Positions 46,201-59,358 of a stretch of DNA of 64,000 bases are shown here, piece by piece (position 1 is the stretch's first letter; each line of letters starts with the position of its first letter). The notes under the pieces were generated by a model, which made no database searches, was not told the DNA's origin, and saw only the letters and a list, made by a program, of their open reading frames with translations. This DNA is from Paracamarosporium sp. OC-R06-R3 (taxonomy: Eukaryota; Ascomycota; Dothideomycetes; Pleosporales; Didymosphaeriaceae). The translations under genes were made by a program, and so were the position numbers. The stretch is from NCBI GenBank assembly GCA_019828545.1, contig JACVRA010000109.1:372001-436000 (forward strand). Reading direction: 5' to 3'.

Positions 46201-46829
46201 AATTCCTGGAACAGTGTCGCCCCAGACCAAAACCATCCGTTCCTGCCGACACAAACATACGTACGAATCTCGGGATACCGCAGCTTTTCCTGTAGCGATA
46301 TCATGGACTGAGTTCGCGATAGGAAGGTTGAAGCCTCGCGGGTCAAGTGAGAGCTCGGTTTGGAAAGGTGTGACTTGCTGTAACAAAGCGTGCGTGATTT
46401 CAGAAGACATCGTAAAGGCTACGGCTACACCAAGCCTTTCGACAGCGCGCACAAGGTCTGGATTCAGGAAAAGAGGCTCTCCGGTGTATATACCGTCGGA
46501 TCGCCGTAGGAGAACACCGAGGTTTGCTGCGCCGCCGTCTACGATCCCGTACTCGTCCTCTGGAGGCTCCAGCCATTTCGCCTGGGACGCGCGCCTGTAG
46601 AGAAACTTGACCTGTGCAAACGTTAACTCAGAAAGATCTAGCTGTTGGGATTAAAGGCTTCTAGGCTTTCACTCACCATCACATCATGTCGATCACCGCC
46701 ATTGCTGCCTCTCGAAGCAATACTGGAACCAGCACTGTCTCGAAATGCCAAACCAGGCCGTATAGGTTTGGCAATGGCCGACTCTACGGAAGAGCCTTGC
46801 GACTCGCGGTCAACACGTTTAGAGGCCAT
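43207..46829 (-). CDS. Family 2 glycosyltransferase, multi-pass membrane
   Basis: Large inverting glycosyltransferase related to the fungal GT2 enzymes needed for hyphal growth in Zymoseptoria and Fusarium, and more distantly to chitin and hyaluronan synthases. Twelve exons: 46829-46677, 46611-46200, 46137-45803, 45752-45714, 45664-45617, 45566-45531, 45378-45294, 45231-45198, 45129-44048, 43987-43633, 43578-43284 and 43227-43207; 964 residues. Two N-side membrane segments (about 285-308 and 330-352) precede the catalytic domain: LPHVTIQMPVYKEGL, DSDTR (DxD at 595-597), HHVSEDFD (acidic pair 695-696) and YDELARWEKYAYG, where ELARW stands in for the usual QxxRW. Several more membrane helices follow. 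The polysaccharide product is unknown. It is head-to-head with a GH16 gene. Exons 4-8 are only 34-85 nt. Confidence 0.9.
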
Positions 46830-48862
46830 TGTCGATGCAATGGAAGAGCAATGGAGTGCAGCTTAAAGAAGTGCGAAGTGATCTATGGCACAGCTCGTAT
46901 TGACATTAAGAAAGTTTTTGGGATGCAGTGGTGACCCGATATACAGGACAGGGCGCGGCATATAACCTTGTCGATCGCTTAATGTTTGCATTGGATAGTC
47001 TAGGCTGCGATGCAGCATGCATTGACCTCGCAAGGGTATCACGTTGAGGATCCAGGCCAAGCGAGCTCAGACAACAAGATGGGAAGTCTATCAGGCTCTG
47101 GAGTTGGCTGGCTGGCTGGAAAGAACGTATGGCTTCATTGAAAGACGCCATTTGCAGCCTATGTGGAACATTGGGCAGTGGAAAGCTGCCTCCACAGCGC
47201 CAGGATAAAATTGGGAATTTACTGTAGCCCCAGGATGGATATACACAGTTGAATCATGCTTAGGGTTCTAACCCGTATCCGTGTAGTAATCAAAGTCAAG
47301 GCAAACGGGCGCTACCTAGCTGTAACATGCGGAGAGTGTGTAAAGTGTCACATGCACGCCTGCTGTGTCTAGTTGTGGGTTGTGGGACATCTCACTGCTT
47401 CGCTGGTGGAATATTCCATCTAATCAGAGCCGATAACAGCTAGGGCTGTAGAGACAAGTGTGTTGTCATTTTTAGCGATGAGACAGCTAAGTCTGCAGCA
47501 AACTCTACGATGTGATGGGTGGATCGCTTAGCCGCTGCGAGTTGTTGTCGTTTGGCCCAAACAGGACGATGTACACTATACGAAAGAGGCGAATCGCACA
47601 GCTGAACTCCCGGGAGGGAGAGTGCCCGAACCATGGATGAGCTACATGCACGGAGATGGACGATTCTAGCACACTTGTGCGAAATGCTATGGCGGGAACA
47701 GGTTAGCGAACCGGATAGGTGAGCCGTATCTCCAAAGTCGTGTTCAGAGCACGGCGATCCCGACTGTGATGTTCAGGAACGGCGCATGGCATGCTGATAT
47801 CCATTGCCAAGTGATTCCAGAGCATCTAATTTCGACTGCAACAAAACGTGGGCGACGACACAGGTGCAGAGTTTGAGTTACACAATCCAGAGCGACGTGT
47901 GGGAGCGTGGCATCCGTATTGGTGGCTGCAGGAAAATCCTTGATGCGGATGATAAGAACAGGCTTTCAATAGAATTATGCGGTTAGGCAGACCAATCTAA
48001 TACCTTGTCGTTTCGAGAACGAAAGGGGAGAGCCGTGTGTGGCTGACGGGATGACGGAACCGTAACGTCGGGACCGTTTCCAAGCGTCATGGATAGGAGA
48101 AGTCGATCTTTCAGCCTCATGCTCGACGAAATACGACCATGTGCTGGGCAGGTCAGAGAAGGGTCGTGAGGCCAAAGGCGATGGGAGGTTGAGGGGCAAG
48201 CGGTTACCAAGGAGACACAGTGACAGCTTGGTATGCTGTGTTAACGTACACAACTGATTTGACATGTACAGCGTAGATGACGCTGACACCAAGGACGTTG
48301 GCGCCGCGCCCACGAGGGGGCTGGAGCAGCCGTTGGGGGGCGGACGGATGTCGCTTGACGGAGAGTTGCCCAACCCGATGTGGCGCAACGTTAAGCGAGC
48401 CGTGGTGACAATCGCAGCAATGCACCCCCCCTGCGCGTGCGTTGATGACTTCCTCTTTGGATCGATACGATATTGAACGGGACGCTGTCCGTGCAGCCGC
48501 TGTCCAAATCCCTCAGCATGGCGCTCTGAGACGGATCGAGGTGGATCGGATTCTGTGGCGGCTGCACTCAGGCCCCCACGCTCTGTACGCACAGCAGTGT
48601 AACCGGGGCTTCGTCCAGGCCTAGGCTCGCCGTCGTACCGACCAGGTCATTGCCAGCAACTCCAGCTAGCCATCGCTTCCACTGGTTGGGCCCAAGATCC
48701 AGGTCCTTTCGGGGAGATACACTTTGGATATGTGATGCAAGCTGCCTATCGTTTCACTAAGAATAAGAATACTCTGCACAAATACTATACAAGGGTGCAA
48801 CTCCCTGTTCATATTACCATCCGGTGCCTACCAGCAAATCCCTGAGCGACAGAGTGAACAAG
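46830..48862. other. Divergent intergenic region (GT2 / GH16)
   Basis: Two kilobases between two divergently transcribed cell-wall genes. An open frame of 205 codons on the reverse strand (47975-48592) has low-complexity, basic composition without domain or start context, and overlapping forward frames; I do not accept it as a gene. The region should hold both promoters. Confidence 0.5.
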
Positions 48863-50591
48863 ATGTCGTCCAGAACTTCTATTCACTCCCCAGCAGCTCA
48901 TTCCAACCCCGGAACAAATCCCTTTACCACGCCGCTCCGCCAGAGTCGTGCTGCATCACTCAGTGATCAAAGTGCGAGCGGAAGAGCAGTCTCCTACGTC
49001 CCTCCGCAGGATGTGAATGGTGAGTCGGATGCGCGACATCAAGAATGCTAGCTAACACTTATAGGCTCGCAACAACCGCGCAGAAGGAAGTTCAAGAGTG
49101 CACGATTAGTGCCAGGTGAATACGACGAGAAGCCATGGGCAGTTTCAAAACACCCGAAGCTGAAGTGGGAGAGATCCATCTTTTATGGGAGCATCGCACT
49201 CGGGGTTGCCATCGGTGCCTTTATCTGCTACCGAGCATTTGCCAGCGTGACGAACCACGAGGTCAGGCTCTTCTAAAAAACCGCCCCAGGAGTCACAGCT
49301 GACACATATATAGTACTGTTTGATTTTGGAAGATGACTTCCACAGTATCAACAAAGACGTCTGGGGCTATGAGATTCAGAGAGGAGGATTTGGAAGCGGC
49401 ACGTTTGAGTGGACGACAGATGACCCGAAGAACATCTACACAGACGCCGAAGGCCTTCATATCGTGCCTACCTTGACGACCGAGAGCACAGACATCACGC
49501 CGGACCAACTCGTGGACAACTATGTGCTCAACTTGACGGTACGTCTATATGTTGGAGATCCGCTCACCGCAAGCTTGCACTAACTTTTCTCTTATACAAG
49601 ACCGATGGTACTTGTACCACAAAAGGGGTCGATAACTGCTCCATCCGTTCGAACAAGACGGCTGGTACTATCATCAATCCTGTGCGCAGTGGTCGTATCT
49701 CCACGAAAGGTAAAAAGTCGATAACCTTCGGCAAAGTCGAAGTTGTCGCCAAGATGCCTCAGGGAGATTGGCTTTGGCCAGCTATCTGGATGATGCCTGA
49801 AAACGATACCTATGGCGAGTGGCCTCGTTCGGGCGAGATCGACATTGCCGAGAGCAGAGGCAATTACGGCGACAACTACACTAGTGGAGGTAAGCTACTA
49901 TAAGCTCCCATTTTTGTGACGCATGCTTATCGCGCACCAACATTCAGGTCGAGATTCTATCATTAGTGCACTGCACTGGGGTCCGCTGTCAGAGGTTGAT
50001 GCTTTCTACAAGACAAGTGGCCAGCATCAAGTACGCAGAACCGACTACTCTCTGGCATACCACACCTTCGGTGTAGAATGGAGTGAGGATTATCTATTCA
50101 CGTATATCGATTCTAGGCTGCTGGTACGTATTCGCCAATCCCTCGCTATTGCCTTATACGTGAACGGGCTTTTCGTATTCACTTTCTAACGATGGGACAG
50201 CAAGTCTTCTTCCTCAAATTCAACAAGCTCATGTGGAATCGCGGAGGTTTCAGCGAGACGCTGGTGAACAACTCCGCACTCTACAATCCATGGGCGTCAA
50301 CTGGCAAGGCCAATACGCCATTCGATCAGCCTTTCTATCTAATCCTCAACGTCGCTGTTGGCGGGACAAACGGGTTCTTCCCGGAAGGTGTGGGGAACAA
50401 GCCTTGGGGCAATGAATCGCCTACGGTAAGCGACTTAGGCTACAACACCATTGCTGCAACATGAGCTAACTACTCAGGCTCCTAAAGAATTCTTCGACAG
50501 CATGGCCAATTGGATTCCGACCTGGGGCGAAGCTGACAAGCGCGGCCTCACCGTCAAATCTGTCAAAATGTGGAAGCAAGGCGGTTGCTAG
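48863..50591 (+). CDS. GH16 endo-β-glucanase/transglycosylase, type II membrane anchored
   Basis: Glycoside hydrolase family 16 protein acting on β-1,3(4)-glucan or related wall polymers. Seven exons: 48863-49019, 49065-49261, 49314-49538, 49601-49889, 49948-50123, 50201-50425 and 50478-50591; 460 residues. A Ser-rich cytosolic N-terminus (about 1-55) is followed by basic RRRKFK and a single membrane helix (about 91-112), so the catalytic domain faces outward. The active-site motif SGEIDIAES places the nucleophile at Glu272, helper Asp274 and acid/base Glu277. WLWPAIWMMP, ALHWGP, FGVEWSEDYLFTYID and LILNVAVGGTNGFFPEG are typical of the family. The start is the first ATG; the frame runs further upstream without a Met codon. 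Probable N-glycosylation sites (NCS, NKT, NDT, NYT) are present. Confidence 0.93.
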
Positions 50592-51478
50592 CGGGTGAAC
50601 AGTTGCAGGTCTGTGGTTGTTATTTGCTGCTGACGCGGAGTTGGGTTCTTTGGGTGACTTGTATGCTTCTCCTCGATGTAATAATTTGTTCGGTTGACTG
50701 GGTATATCTGGGTAGTCGTATGACCTCAAAGACATTGCAATCAATGCTTCGCTCAAAGGGACCGGGCTGTGAACCGGTGTAAGCCCAAACAAGACGACGC
50801 ACGAGCATCGAGCGATCGGCAGGCGGACACTAGGGGAACCGCCCGACTATTGTATTTGACTAGTGCAGCGCACGGACCGTGTTCGATACGACATGGGACG
50901 GCTTGCCGTACCCACGTCAAGTCCCTCAGAGTCTCGCCTCATGCAAGCAACCCTCAGCCGCTATTCCCATCCTTGGCCTCTTCACCGACACCGACACGGT
51001 ATCTATTCGCCCTGTGCCGAACACACCCTGCATGGTCAACCCTCCTCGTATCTGCACATCATGCAAGATCTCCATTGGTCTGTTCTGGCTGCCATAGTCC
51101 GTTTAGCCTATGGATTCGTCGCTCCTCACCCGAGCAGAGTGCCACTTCAACGTGTTGGATCTCATGAGATCCGTAGTTTTCACGATCTACGCCCCAATGG
51201 GTACCAGCCCGCTTGCCAATGGGTTGCCACTGTTTGACGAGCTTACCGCCTCTCAAAAGCAATAGCCCGGCCTAAGGGTCTTCCCAAAATATTCAGTGTG
51301 GCTCACCTAGCTACGCGGGTGGAACTGCAAGTCTTCAGCTGGAACTCCGTGGCTTCGATACGGTACCTCTTGCGCGCACTCGTGTCGAGAGCTATATCCA
51401 GCGCCCTGGAGGGCTTTTCTGTCGTTATTGGTTTTATGATCTTCACCTGGGGACCGTTGTTGCATCTGTGAGCTCACA
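50592..51478. other. Intergenic
   Basis: About 900 bases of 3' flank of the GH16 gene and promoter of the WSC-AA5 gene. Three overlapping forward frames around 50769-51237 in different phases have no recognisable feature. Confidence 0.5.
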
Positions 51479-54400
51479 ATGAAATCCCCGAGCTTTCGAG
51501 CTGGCTTATCGGCCATAATATTGCTGTCCTACGTATGATCGTCAACACCCAGCAAGCCACTCACATGATCAAGACTAACAGGATCACTGCAGGCTTATGT
51601 ATCGCTTTCGAAGTCACTAGTCGTTCCGACGGCCCCTCTAGAAAATTGGGAGTATCTAGGATGTTACACGTATGCCTCACTGTGAATGATCCCAAAGTTC
51701 ATGACTCATACAATGCAGAGATTCGGTCGAATCAAGGTCGTTGAGCGGTGCTAGCACATCTAGTAGCAGTAACATGACCAGCTCCTACTGTGTAAACTTT
51801 TGTTCAAAAGGCGGGTATGCTTATGCAGGCACCGAGTACTCTGAAGAGTGTTGGTGTGGCCAGGAAATAAACACTGCGTCAAAAGAAACCGAGGAAGAGG
51901 ATTGTAATTCAGTGTGCACCGGTATGGATTGCCTCCCTAGTTATGTAGTATACACTGATTGTTTTTAGGCAACTCAAAGGAGACCTGCGGCGGGCCTAAC
52001 AGACTTATAATATTCAACAACACTGCTTTTGGACAAGGACCACCTTACACAAATCCAGGCGTGAATGGCTACCGAAGCCTTGGCTGTTACACGTATGTAT
52101 CTCGCATCCTCTATTACTTCAATCAGATTGCTGAGTCACAGAGATCATTGACGACTCTGTTTGTAAGCATCAATGCATCTTGAAATGATAGATGCCTTTC
52201 TTCTATCCTAAAGTTGTGATCGACATACGTTCTTGTACTAAAACCCTACGACAGTGATATGGAGGGTGGGAGAGCCCTCGAAACAGAGATATCAGCGACC
52301 TTTCCTGGAGGCTACCAAAACAGCACAGTTGAGAATTGTGTATCTGCCTGTTCCAGTAGCAAGTATACGTATGCTGGCTTGGAATATTACGGAGAATGCT
52401 GTAAGACTCTTGATATTCCATACTCCTTGTTCCTGGATTGGAAGAACAAGATTTGACTTGATTGACTATAGGGTGTGGCAATGTCCTTCACAAGGGGTCT
52501 GTGTTAGCAACAGACCGAACTACTTGCAATACGGTGAGTGACTTAATCTGGCATCAATACCAGGCTTATCATGTGTTCTTCCATGCTGATATAAACAGGT
52601 TTGTAACGGAAACCATACAGAATACTGCGGTGGATCAAACAGACTAAACCTGTACACAAATTTGCGGCCAGCGAACTCTTCGAGCTCTTCTATCGCTGTG
52701 TCGACCATATCTGTGTCGTCAGTGGTGTCTCCATCCGCTCTTTTATCAACGACAGCACCCCAAACTATCACTTCACGCTCAACCTCCGTCGTTACCCCTA
52801 GGTCTGCCACCCTATCCGCAAACGCTTTAAACTTATCGCTAATACTAACAAGCTCATCAACACACTTGGTGTCCAGCAGTGCTGCTCCAACCACATCGAT
52901 AAATTCGTCAATCACATCTTCGATCGCAACAAGCTCCTCCATTTCTTTACCGCCTTCAAGTTCCTCGAAAACTTCTGTCGGATCGCAAAGTTCCTCTGAA
53001 ACATCTTCAGCAGCTGAAACTTCCTCTGCATTACCGAGCACGAAGTCTTCATCACTGACGAACCCCTCTAAGAGCTCTGTGCTTTCTACGATATCTATTA
53101 CTAGTTCCACAGTACTGGTTAATTCGTCTACTGTCCTTTCGACATCTTCGGACTCAGCTACGTCTCGGCCAGCAAATACCACTACCACTGTAATATCAAC
53201 AGTAACATCAAGCTCTGCGCTCGGTACCACCTCAAAGTTAACTGCGTCTACTACTACAAGCTCTGCACCTGCCATTAGTGGGGTTCCTACAACTCTTCCT
53301 ACCGGTTGGCACTACAAAGGATGCTGGGTCGACAATGCTAATGGCCGAGTTTTCGCCAAACAATTACAAGATGCCAACGATATGACTGTTGAGAGATGTA
53401 TTGGTAACTGTACGACACTTGGCTACGGAGTAGCAGGTATAGAGTATGCTTCCCAATGCTTCTGCGGTGACTATCTTCAGAATGCGGCTCGCATAACGCA
53501 GCAATCGGATTGCAGTATGGCTTGTGTTGGGAACCCTCGAGAGTCTTGCGGAGCTGGCGACAGATTGAGTGTCTACTCTAATAGTACTGCTAATCTTACC
53601 GTATATGCTGTACCTAGCGTGCAAAAGGTTGGACTACCGGAGTTTTGGAAGTACGCTGGATGTCTTCGTGACGACGCCCCAGATGGTTTGAGAGCACTCC
53701 CTTACCAATTAATTCTCGATCACAACAACACAGCAAGCAATTGCATTAGCCAATGTTCTGCCTTTGGATACAGCCATGGTGGACTAGAGTATGGCAATGA
53801 ATGTTATGTAAGTGCATAGTCGAACTTTGTCGACACATCAACTGACGAAGTCCAGTGTGGTGACCTGGGAGATATCCAAACCGCAAATGCCGTTAGTGCT
53901 CCAGAAGCGGATTGTTCGACCACATGCTCAGGAAACGCAACAACAATTTGCGGTGGACCTCGTCGCCTTTCCCTGTACGAATGGACCGGACCTAACCTTG
54001 CTGACTGGAGCTTTGCATCTGGGAATGCTGCAGGAGCATACCAGTTCCTGATTGGCGGCGTGGTTGTTCCACTCGTAACCCAAGCTGCACGGAATGGCAA
54101 GGTTACTATGTTAGAGAAATCTGGAACTGGACCACCAAACTCGACAGGTGCCTATGAGCTCGACGTTGCCCAAATCAACAATTTTACTGGCGCGTGGCGG
54201 CCAATGCATGTCAAAACCGACGTCTTTTGTTCAGCTTCTGTTACCTTACCGGACAAAGTGGGTCGTCAACTTAATGTTGGGGGATGGGCTCTGGATGCAA
54301 CCTATGGCGTACGCCTTTACTGGCCAGATGGCTCTCCTGGTGTCTGGGGCAAGAACGACTGGCAAGAGAATGTGAAGGTGCTCAAGCTACAGAACGGAAG

Positions 54401-55608
54401 ATGGTACCCAACTGCAATGATTATGGCTAACGGTACCGTGCTGGTAGTCGGCGGCGAAGTTGGATCAAATGGAGCTGCCGTTCCCACACTGGAAATTCTC
54501 CCTACGCAGGGCCCTGTGATATACGCCCCCTACTTGAACCGCACGGATCCCAACAATCTCTACCCCTACCTAGCGGTGCTCCCCAGCGGCGGCATCTTCA
54601 TACAGTATTACAACGAAGCCGCCATTCTCGACGAAATAACGTTGCAGGTCAAGCGCCAGCTACCAAATGTCCCTGCAGCCGTGAACAGACCGGACGGTGG
54701 GAGAACGTATCCCTTCGAGGGTACTGCAGTTTTGTTACCACAACACGCTCCATACACCGACCCACTTGAGATCCTGATATGCGGTGGCTCAACGCCGTAT
54801 CAAGACGTCGCACTCGACAACTGCGTCAGCATTGCTCCAGACGTTACAAACGCGAACTGGACTCTTGAACGCATGGTAATCTACCCTCCCCTTCCCCATC
54901 ACTCAAACACACAAGCATTCTGACATCCTCCAGCCCTCCAAGCGCGTACTAAGCTGCATGACCGCCCTCCCCGACGGCACCTACATCATCCTCAACGGCG
55001 CACATCAAGGCGAAGCCGGCTTCGGCAAAGCATCCGACCCCAATCTCAACGCTGTGCTCTACGATCCTTCGCGACCAGTCCATAGCCGCTTCACCGTCCT
55101 GGCCAACACTACAGTCGCCCGTCTCTACCACTCCGAAGCCATCCTTATGGACGACGGCCGCATCCTCGTCTCAGGCTCCGACCCAGATGACAAGCGCTTC
55201 CCGCAGGAATACCGCGTCGAGGTCTTCATCCCGCCGTACCTCATGGGCAACCCTGTGCAACCCGTCGTCACGATCTCAGCCTCCCAATCCGACTGGGCGT
55301 ACGGGAGATCTTACACTTTCAGTGTCAACCAGCTTGTTTCCAAGGTCACGCTGCTCGGTGTAGGCGGGTCTACGCACGGGAACAGCATGGGGCAGAGGAC
55401 GCTGATGCCGGCTTTTGCGTGTGCTGGCAGCCTGTGCACCGTTACGGCGCCGCCAAACGCTCATACGTGTCCGCCGGGGTGGTTCCAGCTCTTTGCGTTG
55501 AATACGAAGGGGGTCCCGAGTAAGGCGGTGTGGGTAAGGATCGGAGGGGACCCTGCAGAGCTAGGCAACTGGCCACAACAGGGAGGCTTCAAACTTCCGG
55601 GAGTATAG
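51479..55608 (+). CDS. Secreted WSC(4)-AA5 glyoxal/galactose-oxidase-like protein
   Basis: Predicted extracellular copper-radical oxidase of 1189 residues. Nine exons: 51479-51532, 51593-51669, 51719-51921, 51969-52092, 52255-52400, 52472-52533, 52599-53807, 53856-54875 and 54934-55608. A signal peptide (MKSPSFRAGLSAIILLSY, completed by exon 2) leads to four WSC domains beginning WEYLGCYTD, YRSLGCYTD, WHYKGCWVD and FWKYAGC (about residues 36, 145, 456, 571), each with the CGG or CGAG end motif. A Ser/Thr-rich linker of about 200 residues, probably heavily O-glycosylated, separates WSC2 from WSC3. The oxidase has all expected ligands: Cys750 (DVFCSASVTLPD) and Tyr809 (RWYPTA) for the thioether cofactor, Tyr1030/His1031 (RLYHSEA) and His1113 (GGSTHGNSMGQR). 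It should generate H2O2 from aldehydes or alcohols; substrate unknown. Confidence 0.93.
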
Positions 55609-58564
55609 ACTTTTGAAAGGGGGATAAGAAGCATGGGGGGAAGAGGGTCTTGGTAATAACTTGTGTTTAATGTTTTGTGATAAGAATGCTATGTAATCAC
55701 GATGATAATTTGATACCATTCCCAGTCTCAGGATGAAGTCAAGTCACTTCTCCATGCTATACCCTTGTCTTTCCATCCTACTTCCGCTTTGATGCTCTTC
55801 CCAAGACTTAAATCCTGTGAGAAGCTTCGCGATCTAGTGTCCGCTTGCAACCCCAGCTGCTAGACGAAGCCGGTGATTCTTTTTGATATCCCTCAAGTCT
55901 TCCCGTGACCGCCAGCCTGAGCGAAGTTCAATCTCCGCCTCATGCCATCTCGTCTGTAGTTACCATAAGGCTGATGAACCTAGGCGGTGTGGCGCCGAAG
56001 CTAGAAAACCGTACCTGTATGTATGCTTGCGAAGGCGCTTACTGCGCTACTATCATTCGTATGCCCAGCAACCTGACGCCATGTGGCTTGATCGATGTCG
56101 TATACCAGGTCCTTGGTGTTGCGAACCTATTCTTCGAGCGAGATGCAAGGTTTGTTTGTCCCAAGCACACACAGTATCGATTACCACGGTAGTCATCGCC
56201 GGATCTGTGACGCATGAAACGACGCCAAAGTGTTTGGTGCTTGTCGATCTGCGGCAGATTTTGCGCATAGCGACGGCTGAGTCGAGCCGCGGGAATTCTG
56301 GACAATCCCACAGATACAGGGATATTGTAGCTGAAAATAGACGGCCCACGTGTTCCTGCAACATTCCAACGTTATCACCTTCTCTGTTGAGTCGTGTAAC
56401 GCGGTTCTCGAACACCTGTCTCAACTTTGTACCGTGTGTGTGCGTGCATGTATGCGCAATACGAGGACTTGTCGCTGCAAGCGCGGGCAGGAACTGCGGT
56501 CGTTTTCGGTGAATTTGCCTTCTGTCTCGTTTAGCAGTACCATACCGGTACTTCGCACATGCATACATGCCCATGCCATGCATATTCGATACATCGCCAA
56601 ATTTTTTCCAATACTTGTATGCACGAGCGCTGCGCTTTGGCTGCAGCAGAGGCTCGGTCTGATTTGCTGCAAAGGCCCGTCGAGATAAGCAGATGTGTCG
56701 CATGGGTGCACTCGGTGCTATCTGTAGCAGCATGCAAATATACGGCACAGGATCGATGTGCGGTGCAGTCGCTGGAGCGTTGGCGATGGTGTGCTGGCAG
56801 GGGTGCTTGTTGCTTTCCTTAGGCTGAAGATAAGACCGGGGTGATGGATTCGGTCGCGGCTGCAGTTTTGTGCAACGAGAGGGCGATGAGACGAGGGGTC
56901 CTATATCGTGCATAATGTCTGCCTTGTCCTTGTTATCGAACCTTGTATCTCCGGTCCTCCGCCTGTGTCAGACAGCCAGCTCTGGATGTGCTCCTCGTTC
57001 AGTATTACAGCTCAGTTCGATCCGCAAATAGGCTGTTTCACAGCATTTTATGACCTCTTGACGTTGGATAGCCTGTAGCGTCGTGTGTTTCCCCCGTTCT
57101 GGAGCGCCATCGAGTGCGATGTTTGTACTGCCGAGATTCGATAGCAGGAAACGACTAGTACCGAGTCCAAGCCCTCGATTGGCAGGACAGTGCATCAAGC
57201 GTTGCTTAGAGGTTCTTGATTGTGTTGATTGCTCGACGAGTAGACTGGATGTTGCAGGAAACGTTGTACCACAAGCCATAGCCGCTAGTGGCTGGGGAAG
57301 CCATGCATTATGCGGAGTGCCCACCGCCGATGCGCTTGAGCCCCACAAAACTTCCGACGTCGTCGACGTCGTCTAGAGCAATCCCATATGGCGGTGATGC
57401 TTCTCAATCCCACCGCATCATAGGCATCTTGAGAGAAAACGCTGTGTCCGAGAAGAGCTAGGATTGTGATAGTAAAATCCAGGGCAATAGCTGCGTCGTA
57501 CAAGGAAAGAGAAAGCCGTCAAACAGTTGTCGGACAAGCTATTTTGTTTACCGTAGAAGACGAAAGGGGTAGGCCCGAGTCCATGATAGCAAGAGCCAGC
57601 TGCGCCTGTGTCCCATTCTTGTAGGCAACACTCCTAGCCAACATTGCACAGAACCATTTTTTTAGTCTTGCCGTAGACTTGTTTGTTGACGGATCCTTGA
57701 CCTCGAGTATAGCGCACGCACGTTAGAGCGCTCTGGTTTTGGGAGCTAGTGAAGGCCGGCGCACCGTTGTAGCCCTTCTTCGTTCCGCCTCGCCACTTAC
57801 TCCCACATCCTCCTCTCGCCACTCTGTGTCCACCAACCTGTACCTCATCGCCCCGTCACAAGCTGGGTAGCTGCCCATTTTGCCATACGCCTTCTTTTGA
57901 GCACCCCTGGTTAGCTTCAGCAGCGGGCTCTTCTTTTCTTCTTACGCTGCTCTGACTCCGCGGTAGCCTCGATGAGGGCAGCATGGCCGTAGGTACGTTT
58001 GTCTCGGCCACTTGATAACAGAATCTTCAACATGCAATCCGGTGCTCTCTGGGAGCGTCCTAACTTTAAACGCCGTGCTGCTGCCAGCTGAACCACTGTA
58101 GCCTCACTTTCAACGATGCCGGAAGTACGACTACCGTACCAACCTCGATCCGGCGCTATCTGCAGCAATGTCGTCCCCTTCACAGACTCGGAGCTCCAAT
58201 TTACTGCGATACTGAGAGGCAGAATGGAGGCGTGACGGCAGCTACCCGGATGATATCACCTTTTTTGAGTATCCTCAGGCGGCTGCAAACTTATCCAAAA
58301 CAGATGGTTGGGCTCCCTTATGTTCTTCTGATGTAAACAAAGGCTTACATTAGAGGCTTATAGCAAGACCTACAGCGGTGTATGCATGCCAACGGCACCG
58401 GTCGAAGGCAAGGGGCGAAGCGATCGCGGTTCGATACATCACACTCCCTCGAACCGGTTATATTTCGAATTCCAGGCGTCGTAATGCCCTCGACTCAAAC
58501 ATTATATCCAGCTTCGTCTTGCTACCGCTTTTGAGCACTTTCTGTCGACTGCCCTCCTTCCACT
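55609..58564. other. Gene-poor stretch
   Basis: Nearly 3 kb without a supported gene. The longest frame (56053-56913, reverse, 286 codons) is opposed by a forward frame of 209 codons (55883-56512); both are compositionally odd, Cys/His/Arg-rich and without domain. They look like chance frames in stop-poor DNA. Their promoters and splice signals were not recognised. Confidence 0.45.
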
Positions 58565-59201
58565 ATGGCATATCGCTATTTGCCTCCACGTGAACACATT
58601 CTTGGTCTCTCAGCGATGGTAGAGATTTTTTCAAGTCACAATCTCATTAGCTTTTTGGTGCACATGGGGGACACATTACCCAGATCGCTCAAAAGCATAG
58701 CCGTAAATACCACATCTAACCGCTTGTCGCTGGTCCCAGCTCCAAGCTCACCACTCTTTCAGGCCCGCTCCGAAAACTTAGAGATCCACACGGCATTCGG
58801 CGGTCATTTTCCTGTCGGATGCATTGATCAAAGGTTGATGACTGCAACCTACGATGGAAAGTCCGGTCCCGGAATGTTATGTCAATCGGCCGTGCTCTTG
58901 CTTCTTAAAGATGAGGCCGGCTTCTTTCAAGGTTTTCCTACTTCGGCTCTACTTGAAAGCTTACTCGATCGACTAGACATTGGGCTTGCCGAGCCTTCTA
59001 AAGATGTCTCGCGCCTCAATTCACACGCTAGGCCCGTCAGGCAAGGTTATTAAGCCAGTATCGATGGAAATCGCACCGCCGCACTTTGTACAGTATTGGG
59101 CATTTGTCCACCGAAGGCGAGAGCACCAAAGAGAAGCCACCGGATTAGGGACAAGGCAATGTGCTCCAGATTGCGGATGGTTTGATGGTAGATCTTGGTG
59201 A
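58565..59201 (+). pseudogene. Possible coding relic
   Basis: A forward frame of 162 codons (58565-59053) reads like ordinary protein (LISFLVHMGDTLPRSLKSIA; HTAFGGHFPVGCIDQRLM; AGFFQGFPTSALLESLLDRL), unlike the surrounding frames, and a second frame (58980-59201) overlaps its end. I see no start context, splice sites or domain. It could be a decayed gene fragment or a chance frame. Unknown function. Confidence 0.3.
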
Positions 59202-59320
59202 GGAAGTTAACCTCCGGTGGTGCCATTGACGGTGTGAACGCGTGTTGCTGTCCCGAATTGAGACAACATACCCGGACCAAGCTTGAGGGTCCGGCCCGGC
59301 TTCTTCTCGGATGTAATCCG

Positions 59321-59358
59321 TTATTCGGTGCTAGCATTTTTATTCGGTGCTAGCATTT
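59321..59358 (+). repeat. 19-nt exact tandem duplication
   Basis: Unit ttattcggtgctagcattt occurs twice back to back (59321-59339 and 59340-59358). Probably a replication-slippage product in non-coding DNA. Confidence 0.9.

Noticed and set aside
47975..48592. 205-codon reverse frame between GT2 and GH16
   Set aside because: No start context or family resemblance, and other frames are open at the same place because of GC content.
52520..53275. 251-codon open frame on the reverse strand inside the WSC-AA5 gene
   Set aside because: It is the antisense shadow of the Ser/Thr-rich linker; its acidic Val/Glu/Asp composition follows directly from the complementary codons, and the forward gene is secure.
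56053..56913. 286-codon reverse frame in the gene-poor region
   Set aside because: Low-complexity Arg/His/Cys composition, no domain, opposed by a long forward frame; likely a chance frame in stop-poor DNA.
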